Source: Treponema parvum (GTDB lineage: Bacteria > Spirochaetota > Spirochaetia > Treponematales > Treponemataceae). Taken from it: 64,000 nt of DNA. The notes below the pieces were generated by a model. It saw only the letters and a list, made by a program, of their open reading frames with translations. It searched no databases and was not told the origin of the DNA. How positions within the stretch are numbered: position 1 is the stretch's first letter; every line of letters starts with the position of its first letter. The position numbers were made by a program, and so were the translations under genes. The stretch spans positions 1,736,001 to 1,800,000 of the forward strand of contig NZ_CP054142.1 of NCBI RefSeq assembly GCF_017893965.1, read 5' to 3'. Positions 1 to 6,551 of the stretch are shown piece after piece.

Positions 1-1043
1 TGAACGACGGCCGTCAATTCAGCGGAAAACTCGTAGGCGCCGACGAGAGGATGGATGTGGCTCTGGTATCATTTGAATCGAGCGACAACACCATACCCGT
101 AGCCGTTTTGGGAGATTCCGACAAGGTTCAGGCGGGCGACATATGTCTTGCGATGGGAGCGCCGCTGGGCTACAGTCAGTCGGTAACGCAGGGAATCATA
201 AGCGCGACCGGCCGTTCCGGCAGCGGAATCGGAAACGTTTCAGATTTTATTCAAACGGACGCTGCGATTAACCAAGGAAATTCCGGCGGCCCCCTTGTGA
301 ACATCTACGGAGAAGTCATAGGGCTTAACACTTGGATCGCTTCTTCTTCAGGCGGTTCTCAGGGATTGGGATTTTCAATTCCGATAAACAACCTCAAACA
401 CGCGATCGACGCTTTTATAAACGAGGGAAAAATTTCTTACGGATGGCTCGGAGTTTCTCTCATAGAAATTTCGGACGAATACAAGGAATCGCTCGGCGTA
501 AGCAATAAAACGGGCGCTTTTGCGGCGCAGGTGTTTATAGATTCTCCCGCTTATAAGGCAGGGCTTCAATCCGGCGATTATATCACTTCGCTCGACGGTC
601 ATGAGATAAAATCCGTAGACCAGCTTGTGCGCGAAGTGGGAAATCTTAGAGCCGGAAAAAACGCCGAATTCGGTTTGATCCGCGGAGGAAAGCCCCTCTC
701 CGTAAAAGTTAAAATCGAAGAGCGCAAGGCGGACGTAGCGGCGAACGACGGCAAGACATGGCCGGGCTTCCTCGCGGTTCCGCTGACGGACAAACTTCGC
801 GAGCAGCTAAAAATTGACGACAAGAATGTAAAGGGCGTAGTCGTAAGCAACATATACGATAAAACGCCGGCCGCGTCTCTCAGGCTTCAGGAAGGCGATA
901 TCATAACCGCCGTAAACGGTAAACGCATTACCAACCTGCAGGAATTTTACAGCGCGATGGACCTTACAAAGACAAAATCTATCTCGTTTGACGTTTACAC
1001 AAACGGAGGAACTATCACTACAAGTACATATAAGATAAAATAA
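1..1043 (+). CDS. htrA: HtrA/DegQ-family periplasmic serine protease, 5'-truncated by window edge
   Basis: The reading frame is open from base 3, so the first ATG at 51 is internal and the true start lies upstream of the window. The visible part begins inside the trypsin-like fold: the catalytic Asp is in the DVALV stretch (bases 54-68) and the nucleophile Ser is in GNSGGPLV (codon at 282). Two PDZ domains follow, at roughly bases 430-690 and 750-1040. The missing portion should hold the signal peptide or anchor and the catalytic His. The family degrades or refolds misfolded envelope proteins. A hairpin and then a T-tailed terminator follow the stop. Confidence 0.93.
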   Translation, partial: NDGRQFSGKLVGADERMDVALVSFESSDNTIPVAVLGDSDKVQAGDICLAMGAPLGYSQSVTQGIISATGRSGSGIGNVSDFIQTDAAINQGNSGGPLVNIYGEVIGLNTWIASSSGGSQGLGFSIPINNLKHAIDAFINEGKISYGWLGVSLIEISDEYKESLGVSNKTGAFAAQVFIDSPAYKAGLQSGDYITSLDGHEIKSVDQLVREVGNLRAGKNAEFGLIRGGKPLSVKVKIEERKADVAANDGKTWPGFLAVPLTDKLREQLKIDDKNVKGVVVSNIYDKTPAASLRLQEGDIITAVNGKRITNLQEFYSAMDLTKTKSISFDVYTNGGTITTSTYKIK

Positions 1044-1076
1044 AAAGGAAAAAGCCGCTTATACCGGCTAAATGCA

Positions 1077-1121
1077 GGGGCTGCCCTTCGTGAAGTTTTA
1101 AATCGCTTCCGGGACAGCCCC
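1077..1121 (+). other. GC-rich hairpin downstream of htrA
   Basis: GGGGCTG-type arm at 1077-1086 pairs with the arm at 1111-1121 across about 24 nt. There is no T-run directly after it, so it is more likely an mRNA 3'-end stabiliser than a terminator. Confidence 0.45.
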
Positions 1122-1177
1122 GACCATTTTAAATACAGGTTTAACTTCGGCGGCTATGTGGCGCCGCCTCGCCAAAC

Positions 1178-1250
1178 GGCCGAGTTTTCTTTCAAAGACT
1201 CATGTATCAACAGTGCGCAAAGCGCGCACTAATCGCTCGGCCTTTTTTTA
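1178..1250 (+). terminator. Intrinsic terminator after htrA, with nested hairpins
   Basis: An outer stem GGCCGAG/CTCGGCC is followed by a T7 run at 1243-1249. An inner perfect stem, AGTGCGC/GCGCACT, lies near 1211-1230. The T-run reaches the stop codon of the convergent flavoprotein gene (1248-1250). The inner words (GAGTTTTCTTT, GTGCGCAAA) recur in the prp-rpmA gap near 4145-4190, so this belongs to an intergenic repeat family. Confidence 0.65.
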
Positions 1251-3155
1251 CTTCGCGGAAGCCGCCGAAGCTCCGGCAATTTTACCGAACACAACCGTGT
1301 CGGGCAGTGCGTTGCCGCCTAAACGGTTCGAACCGTGTATACCGCCGGTAACCTCACCTGCAGCGTATAAACCGGGAATTGCTTTACCGCTTGCATCGAG
1401 CACTCGCGCATCTTTATCGATTGCGACGCCGCCCATTGTATGATGTATTGTCGGAACGCGGATTCCGGCATAAAACGGCGCTTTATCAAATCGCTTATCC
1501 ATAACCTTCTTATTAAGAGGATCTTTTATTTTTCCGTCAACGGCTTCGTTATATTCTTCTATCGATTTTACCAAATTATCGGGATTGACGCCCATCTTTT
1601 CGGCCAAACCTCTTATCGTATCGGCTTTAACTACAAGTCCTTTGGCAACAAGCTCGTCTATCGTTTCGTTAAAATCGTTTTTAACATCGCCTGAAGTATA
1701 TTCATGCGCATCGTGAAGAATAAACATCTTTCTTTCAGGCTGAGCCAACAATGCCCGCGTAAGATTGTCGCGTCTTTCGTCTTCGGCTACAAATCTTTTT
1801 CCTTCAAGATTTATAAACAATTGGTTCGCAGCGTTAATCGATATGTTACCGGACATTCCGCCGGTTTCCGGATTACCGACCGGTAAAAGCTGAATCCATT
1901 CCATTCCTACAAGGTTTGCTCCGGCAGCTTGAGCCATGATAATGCCGTCGCCGGTTGCACCCATGTGGTTCGTCGAGCCCAGTCCGTCCAAGCCGCCCCA
2001 GTGAATATCGTATTTCGCAATCAATTCGGGATTTCGTGCAAAACCTCCGGTTGCAAGCACAACTCCTTTTTCGGCAAGAAGGGTATAATCTTCGCTAACC
2101 GAAGACGCTTTTATCCCCGTAACTTTTCCGTCTTTTATGATCAGTTCGTCCGCTTTCGTGCTCAACAAAATCTCACAGTCCTTTGCGCCGTTCAAATATG
2201 CCATATAAGCTTCAATAGGACCGGTCATAAGCGGTTTTTCAAATTGGTGAGTTCTCGGCCACATAGAACCTGTTACCATTCCCACAAATTCCTGAACACC
2301 CACGCCTATGCTTTCAAGCCAACCCACGGATTCTTGAGCGCCCTGCGTAAGCTGATAAACCAATTCGAGATTGCCGACGCGGTCGCCGCCTTCAAAGGTT
2401 TGCAGCGCGTGGAATTCGGCAGAATCAAAGGTATAAGTCGCTTTACTGTCGTTATATTCTTTAAGCTGCGCCTTTACTTTTTCGATAAGTTCTTTATGCA
2501 AATCGTTTGCAGGCTCGGCATTGATATAGCGGTTTATGGCGTCCAAGTTGCCTTTTCTAATCTGGATTTTGTGCTGGCGGCCGGGGTCGAAGGCGTTATA
2601 TTGACCGCCCGAAATAATTGTTGAACCGCCGACCGAGGGCATTTTTTCAACAATAATAACCGAAGCGCCCGCTTGTTTTGCACTCACCGCTGCGGCAAGA
2701 CCGGCTCCGCCCGCTCCGACAATAACCACATCGGCTTTTTTTGTTACCGCCTTTTTCTTCGCCGCGGCTTTTTTTACCGCATTTTTAAAAAACGCAACAT
2801 TTGCACCGGATTCGGCTAAAGCAGCTTCAGCGGCATTCAATATAGCATTGCTTGTAACGGTCGCGCCGGATACCGTATCGACGGCCAAACTTTGATATTT
2901 GACAATGTTTTTAGGTATATTTTGAATTGCGGCATCGGAAATATTCGGCGTTTCGTTGTGTGAAACGACGGAAACATCCGTAATTTTACCGTTCGTTAAG
3001 GTAACCGCCACCTTAACATCGCCGTGAATACCCTGTCCCGTGCCGTTAAAAACTCCGCTGACGTTACCCGCACCGTTTTGTTTCGCAGAACAGCCGGCAA
3101 TTATAAAAATTGTCGTCATAAACAGAAAAGCTAAGAATTTCTTCATCTCTTTCAT
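1248..3155 (-). CDS. Secreted FMN-binding/fumarate-reductase-type flavoprotein (flavocytochrome c family lipoprotein)
   Basis: 635 residues. The N-terminal hydrophobic signal ends in a lipobox (IIAGC, Cys22), so it is probably a lipid-anchored periplasmic enzyme. An FMN-binding domain (about 35-118) carries SGAT (96-99), the covalent flavinylation motif in which Thr takes FMN. A lysine-rich linker leads to a Rossmann FAD site (GAGGAG, 147-152). The C-terminal HGSNRLGGNAL and AAGEV blocks are typical of fumarate/urocanate reductase flavoproteins. It likely reduces an unsaturated acid as an anaerobic electron sink. The substrate (fumarate, urocanate or other) cannot be fixed from sequence alone. 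An AGGA box lies 7 nt before the ATG. No haem-binding CxxCH motif is present. Confidence 0.88.
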   Translation of the reverse strand: MKEMKKFLAFLFMTTIFIIAGCSAKQNGAGNVSGVFNGTGQGIHGDVKVAVTLTNGKITDVSVVSHNETPNISDAAIQNIPKNIVKYQSLAVDTVSGATVTSNAILNAAEAALAESGANVAFFKNAVKKAAAKKKAVTKKADVVIVGAGGAGLAAAVSAKQAGASVIIVEKMPSVGGSTIISGGQYNAFDPGRQHKIQIRKGNLDAINRYINAEPANDLHKELIEKVKAQLKEYNDSKATYTFDSAEFHALQTFEGGDRVGNLELVYQLTQGAQESVGWLESIGVGVQEFVGMVTGSMWPRTHQFEKPLMTGPIEAYMAYLNGAKDCEILLSTKADELIIKDGKVTGIKASSVSEDYTLLAEKGVVLATGGFARNPELIAKYDIHWGGLDGLGSTNHMGATGDGIIMAQAAGANLVGMEWIQLLPVGNPETGGMSGNISINAANQLFINLEGKRFVAEDERRDNLTRALLAQPERKMFILHDAHEYTSGDVKNDFNETIDELVAKGLVVKADTIRGLAEKMGVNPDNLVKSIEEYNEAVDGKIKDPLNKKVMDKRFDKAPFYAGIRVPTIHHTMGGVAIDKDARVLDASGKAIPGLYAAGEVTGGIHGSNRLGGNALPDTVVFGKIAGASAASAK

Positions 3156-3336
3156 AAAAAATCCTATAAAAAATTTGTTATTCCGCTTAATTTACAAGCG
3201 GAATCATGTTGATTACTATCAACATTTATACAGTGTAATCGCTCTATATGTTGCGGTCAAGGATGATTTTCGGAACCGGCGGCTTTTTGCAGATTTTTAC
3301 GCCAGCTGTCAACAGTTTGGAATTTTTGAACCCAGC

Positions 3337-3366
3337 TTGACTAAAAAACAACTTTTACGATATTAT
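3337..3366 (+). promoter_or_regulatory. Sigma-70-type promoter for rplU-prp-rpmA
   Basis: TTGACT (3337-3342), an 18-nt spacer and TATTAT (3361-3366). It lies in the 304-nt gap between the divergent flavoprotein gene and rplU. I see nothing else convincing in that gap. Confidence 0.55.
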
Positions 3367-3459
3367 TTCTTCTACATGTATGCTAAACTAGCTTGTGGTA
3401 TGTCCCGTTAAATACCGCGGCGAATTTTCATATTCATTTTGTTAGATTGAGGTATTTAT

Positions 3460-3774
3460 ATGTACGCACTTGTCGAATACATGGGTAAACAGTTTAAAGC
3501 CGAAAAAGGCGCCATCCTGCAAGTCGATAAACTTGATGCGGAAAAAGGAACCGCTATCGATATAGATTCCGTCTTGCTTGTAAGCGACGGCGATAAGATC
3601 AGCGTAGGTTCACCGTATGTAAAAGGCGCAAAGGTCAAAATCATCGTTGAAGATTCATTCAGGGACAAAAAAGTTCTTGTTTTAAAATACAAGAGCAAAA
3701 AAGACTATCACCGCCTTATCGGACACAGACAACAATATACCAATGTCCGTGTAGAGGATATAGTCGTAGCATAA
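3460..3774 (+). CDS. rplU: 50S ribosomal protein L21
   Basis: 104 residues, the usual length. It starts MYALVEYMGKQFKAEKG and ends with the conserved YHRLIGHRQQYT region, which contacts 23S rRNA. It is the first gene of the rplU-prp-rpmA operon, three bases before prp, the order found in many bacteria. The upstream sequence TTGAGGTAT supplies a modest Shine-Dalgarno. Confidence 0.97.
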   Translation: MYALVEYMGKQFKAEKGAILQVDKLDAEKGTAIDIDSVLLVSDGDKISVGSPYVKGAKVKIIVEDSFRDKKVLVLKYKSKKDYHRLIGHRQQYTNVRVEDIVVA

Positions 3775-3777
3775 ATA

Positions 3778-4107
3778 ATGACGACAATACACCTTGCGCT
3801 GGAAAAAGACGGAAGGCTTCGCTCCTGCGAGGCAAAAGGACATTCCGGCTATGCCGACAAAGGTTCGGACATAGTTTGTGCGGCAATCAGTTTTTTGATG
3901 CGAACCGTCATGCAAGTCTTATCTGAAACGGAAGGTGTACAATTGGAAAGCGATACGTCTTTACGCGGAACGGTATTTTTTCGCATAAGACAAAACCGGT
4001 TTGACGAAAAGACGAACGCCGAACTGGTATTTGCGGGAAATCTTTTGAAAAAGGGCTTTTCTTCCCTGTCAAAGGATTATCCTGAAAATATTTTGTATGA
4101 AGTTTAA
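3778..4107 (+). CDS. prp: Ribosomal-processing cysteine protease Prp (YsxB family)
   Basis: 109 residues with the family signature GHSGYADKGSDIVCAAIS. Catalytic His22 and Cys34 are both present. In Firmicutes, Prp removes an N-terminal extension from L27. It sits in its usual place between rplU and rpmA, but the L27 encoded next door lacks such an extension, so its substrate here is unclear. It starts 3 bases after the rplU stop and is presumably translationally coupled. Confidence 0.9.
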   Translation: MTTIHLALEKDGRLRSCEAKGHSGYADKGSDIVCAAISFLMRTVMQVLSETEGVQLESDTSLRGTVFFRIRQNRFDEKTNAELVFAGNLLKKGFSSLSKDYPENILYEV

Positions 4108-4365
4108 AAGCCGTCGCTAAATAAGCGCGACGTCTTTTAATTGCGAGTTTTCTTTGAAAACTCGTTTATAAATTGTGCGCAAAGAGCGCATGAATTGCAC
4201 AGCTCATAAATCTGAAAATTTACTCGCTGTACAATTTTAAGGAAAGTTTAAAAGCCGTCGCTAAATAAGCGCGACGTCTTTTAATTGCGAGTTTGCTGCG
4301 CAAAATGCGCATGAACTGCACTCAGTCGAAAATCGAAATTTTCTTCTTCGTGCAATTTTAGGAAA
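4101..4365 (+). repeat. Tandem terminator-like intergenic repeat inside the rplU-prp-rpmA operon
   Basis: Fifty bases at 4101-4150, starting at the prp stop codon, recur identically at 4245-4294 (offset 144). Each copy holds a hairpin CGTCGC/GCGACG (4112-4132 and 4256-4276) followed by TCTTTT. Less similar tails follow, with further small stems (GAGTTTTC/GAAAACTC; TGCGC/GCGCA). The element fills the prp-rpmA gap and may attenuate rpmA transcription or insulate the mRNA ends. Confidence 0.7.
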
Positions 4366-4387
4366 TCAGACTTTACGGAGGCATAAT

Positions 4388-4645
4388 ATGGGAAGATCAA
4401 GAGGCGGAAGCGGTGCGAAAAATGGCCGCGACTCGAATCCTAAACATCTCGGCGTTAAAAAATTCGGCGGAGAAACCGTCAAAGCCGGTTCAATAATAGT
4501 AAGACAGAGAGGAACTAAAATTCATCCTGGAAACAACGTGATGAGGGCTAAGGACGACAGCCTGTTTGCAACTGTTGACGGACAAGTGGTTTTTGCCGAG
4601 CATAAAAACAGAATGACGGCTTCCGTTTCTCCAGTAAAAGCGTAA
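4388..4645 (+). CDS. rpmA: 50S ribosomal protein L27
   Basis: 85 residues. The [21 protein letters not shown] start and the [18 protein letters not shown] core are diagnostic. ACGGAGG lies 7-8 nt before the ATG. The protein begins directly at the mature L27 N-terminus: there is no upstream in-frame start giving the LxxLQFFAH-type leader that Prp cleaves in Firmicutes. Confidence 0.97.
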   Translation: MGRSRGGSGAKNGRDSNPKHLGVKKFGGETVKAGSIIVRQRGTKIHPGNNVMRAKDDSLFATVDGQVVFAEHKNRMTASVSPVKA

Positions 4646-4663
4646 ATTTTTAAATTAAATGCT

Positions 4664-4698
4664 TACCCGGGCATTCGCTGCGCCGGGTATTTTTTTTT
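4664..4698 (+). terminator. Intrinsic terminator after rpmA
   Basis: Stem TACCCGG (4664-4670)/CCGGGTA (4683-4689) followed by nine T (4690-4698). Confidence 0.9.
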
Positions 4699-4833
4699 CA
4701 CGTACGAAAACTTGCCGGCATCTTCCTGACTGTATTTACCCCGCCACCCGCGATAATAGATTTTTTTCATTTAAGTTTTGCGCTTTAAGCCTTATATGAC
4801 TGTAAGCCGAAAAGCCTTACAATGATTATAAAA

Positions 4834-4848
4834 TTATAATTATTACAA
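4834..4848. promoter_or_regulatory. PerR-type operator upstream of reverse rubrerythrin
   Basis: TTATAATTATTACAA matches the PerR box consensus TTATAATNATTATAA at all but one position. It ends 8 bp before a consensus -35 box. A PerR-like regulator gene lies about 1.2 kb downstream. Derepression of rubrerythrin by peroxide is the expected logic. Confidence 0.7.
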
Positions 4849-4856
4849 ATTTAATA

Positions 4857-4885
4857 TTGACATATCATTGATATTGGAATATTAT
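4857..4885 (+). promoter_or_regulatory. Consensus promoter of the rubrerythrin gene
   Basis: TTGACA (4857-4862), 17-nt spacer, TATTAT (4880-4885). The implied start near 4892 leaves a leader of about 165 nt before the ATG at 5057. ATGCTGAA (near 4904) could pair with TTCAGCAT (near 5003), so the leader may be folded. I recognise no riboswitch class. Confidence 0.75.
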
Positions 4886-5056
4886 TAAAAACAGATATGT
4901 TCCAATGCTGAAGCGTTTTCATAAGACGGTATCTTATATGAAAGCGCAAAATAAGACGGCCGCTAAAATCACGGTATGATCTTATATACGAAAAAGATCG
5001 TTTTCAGCATCCACATGAACAAAGGCAGATGACATGACTGCCGAAAGGAGACTTGT

Positions 5057-5599
5057 ATGAAAAAATGGGTCTGTAAAATTTGCGGATATGTGCACACGGG
5101 CGACAGCGCCCCTGAAAAATGTCCGCAATGCGGAGCTTCAAAGGACAAATTTGAAGAGCAGAAAAAGACGAATGGCTTTGCGTGCGAACACAGCGTCGGC
5201 GTTGCAAAAGGATTGGACGAACAGGTAGTCCAAGGTTTGCGTGAAAATTTTAACGCCGAATGCTGCGAAGTGGGAATGTACCTTGCGATGTCGCGTCAGG
5301 CGGAGCGTGAAGGCTACCCCGAAGTCGCTGAAGCGTTTAAACGCTATGCGTTTGAAGAAGCCGACCATGCGTCAAGGTTTGCGGAAATGCTCGGAGAAGT
5401 TTTGACTAATTCGACGCACAAAAACCTTGAACTTCGCGCAGAAGCGGAAGCGGGAGCCTGCGACGGCAAATTCCAGCTTGCAAAGCGTGCAAAGGAATTA
5501 GGGTACGACGCCGTGCACGATTCCGTACACGAAATGGCAAAAGACGAAGCGCGGCACGGAGCCGGATTTAACGGACTTCTTGCACGGTATTTCAAATAA
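5057..5599 (+). CDS. Reverse rubrerythrin (rubredoxin domain N-terminal), peroxide reductase
   Basis: 180 residues. The N-terminal rubredoxin-like iron site has Cys6, Cys9, Cys22 and Cys25. A ferritin-like diiron four-helix bundle follows, with ENFNAECCE (63-71), EEADH (100-104) and DEARH (163-167). Placing rubredoxin before the diiron domain defines the 'reverse' rubrerythrins of anaerobes, which reduce hydrogen peroxide using NAD(P)H-derived electrons. GAAAGGAG precedes the ATG. It is monocistronic behind a PerR box, and a hairpin at 5785-5819 ends the region. Confidence 0.92.
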   Translation: MKKWVCKICGYVHTGDSAPEKCPQCGASKDKFEEQKKTNGFACEHSVGVAKGLDEQVVQGLRENFNAECCEVGMYLAMSRQAEREGYPEVAEAFKRYAFEEADHASRFAEMLGEVLTNSTHKNLELRAEAEAGACDGKFQLAKRAKELGYDAVHDSVHEMAKDEARHGAGFNGLLARYFK

Positions 5600-5756
5600 G
5601 AATCGGATTTTGCCGGCGTAATCAAGAGTCTGTGTTCGGTTTTATAAAGTCCAAGCGCAGACTCTGACGTATCCGAAAGGATCCGGGCAGAAATTGAAAC
5701 TTGCAAAAGGTTCGCCGAAACCGGCTTGAAATTGGCTTGAAGCTTCGCTGCAGGAG

Positions 5757-6013
5757 CCTGCAAAAGTTTTTATGGGAGAAAGATAAAAAACAACGTCTGA
5801 AATATCGCCGTTGTTTTTTATCTCGAGTTTGCGCGGATGTTTGTGAAAGGAGTTGTATATGTATCGTTTTGATAAAAACAAAATGAATACACTACAACTT
5901 ATTCTGCAAACTCGATTATTTATTGCGCTTTCTCAACTGATGTTCGCGAAAGCGCCGAAAAAACTTTTTCGGAAGTTGAAACTTCCTGCAAAAGTTTTTA
6001 TGGGAGAAAGATA
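5757..6013 (+). repeat. 29-bp direct repeat flanking the gap before the fur-family gene
   Basis: CCTGCAAAAGTTTTTATGGG plus GAGAAAGATA occurs near 5757-5785 and again near 5985-6013. The second copy supplies the GGGAG ribosome-binding site of the fur-family gene at 6020. Between the copies lie a terminator and a small ORF. The rest of the 420-nt gap (5600-6019) shows no other recognisable feature. Confidence 0.65.
5785..5819. terminator. Bidirectional intrinsic terminator
   Basis: AAAAAACAACG (5785-5795) pairs with CGTTGTTTTTT (5809-5819). The A- and T-runs allow it to act on either strand. It most plausibly ends the rubrerythrin transcript. Confidence 0.75.
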
Positions 6014-6014
6014 G
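5859..6014 (+). CDS. Candidate small basic protein (51 aa) upstream of the fur-family gene
   Basis: AAAGGAG lies 7 nt before an ATG that opens 51 codons rich in Lys, Arg and Leu, ending TAG at 6012-6014, five bases before the regulator start. The last codons lie inside the 29-bp repeat. No family recognised. It could be a leader peptide coupling translation into the regulator, or a chance ORF. Only the strong ribosome-binding site argues for it. Confidence 0.3.
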   Translation: MYRFDKNKMNTLQLILQTRLFIALSQLMFAKAPKKLFRKLKLPAKVFMGER

Positions 6015-6019
6015 TTTAT

Positions 6020-6448
6020 ATGGAAAACAATTACTTTTCCAAAATCGCAAAAAAAGGGATTAGACCTTCGGTTCAAAGAATCGCGGTCTACAAATATCTT
6101 TGCGAACACCCCGATCATCCTACCGTAGATATGGTGTATACGGCGCTTTTTCCCGATTATCCGACTCTTTCAAGAACGACGGTCTACAACACGCTGAAAC
6201 TGCTTACGGAACACGGTCTTGTCCGGACAATACAGCTTGAAGAAGACAAACTGCGTTACGACGCAACTACGGTACCGCACATACATTTTAAATGCATGGA
6301 ATGCGGCAAAATACAAGACATTTATGACGAAGAATTCTTAAGCAAGATTACATCAAAATGCACGGAACTTCTCCCCGAAGGTTCCGTAGCAGGAAAAATT
6401 CAAACATGCATCTGGGGACGATGCAATAAATGTGCATCTAAAAAATAA
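6020..6448 (+). CDS. perR: Fur-family metalloregulator, PerR-like
   Basis: 142 residues: winged-helix DNA-binding half (1-80), then a dimerisation/metal half. His33, Asp81, His87, His89 and Asp100 match the regulatory metal ligands of Bacillus PerR in spacing. Cys92/Cys95 and Cys135/Cys138 form the structural Zn site. PerR uses Fe(II) or Mn(II) as corepressor and is inactivated by peroxide oxidation of His ligands. The PerR box before rubrerythrin fits this. A Fur or Zur role cannot be fully excluded from sequence. GGGAG precedes the ATG by about 12 nt. Confidence 0.85.
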   Translation: MENNYFSKIAKKGIRPSVQRIAVYKYLCEHPDHPTVDMVYTALFPDYPTLSRTTVYNTLKLLTEHGLVRTIQLEEDKLRYDATTVPHIHFKCMECGKIQDIYDEEFLSKITSKCTELLPEGSVAGKIQTCIWGRCNKCASKK

Positions 6449-6551
6449 CTAACTCCCTCCCGTTTTTATTCCGAAAACTAATATAAGGGTATCTCTTTCC
6501 GTGATAAAAAAAATACTTAAGGCGGAAAAGATTTACAGGGAGTCAGTTAGA

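Noticed and set aside
4886-5056. Riboswitch in the rubrerythrin leader
   Set aside because: Only a weak long-range pairing is visible; no known aptamer core was recognised.
6501-6551. GTG start for the ankyrin gene
   Set aside because: It would bury the lipoprotein signal; ATG 6552 has AGGAG-like sequence and directly begins the signal.
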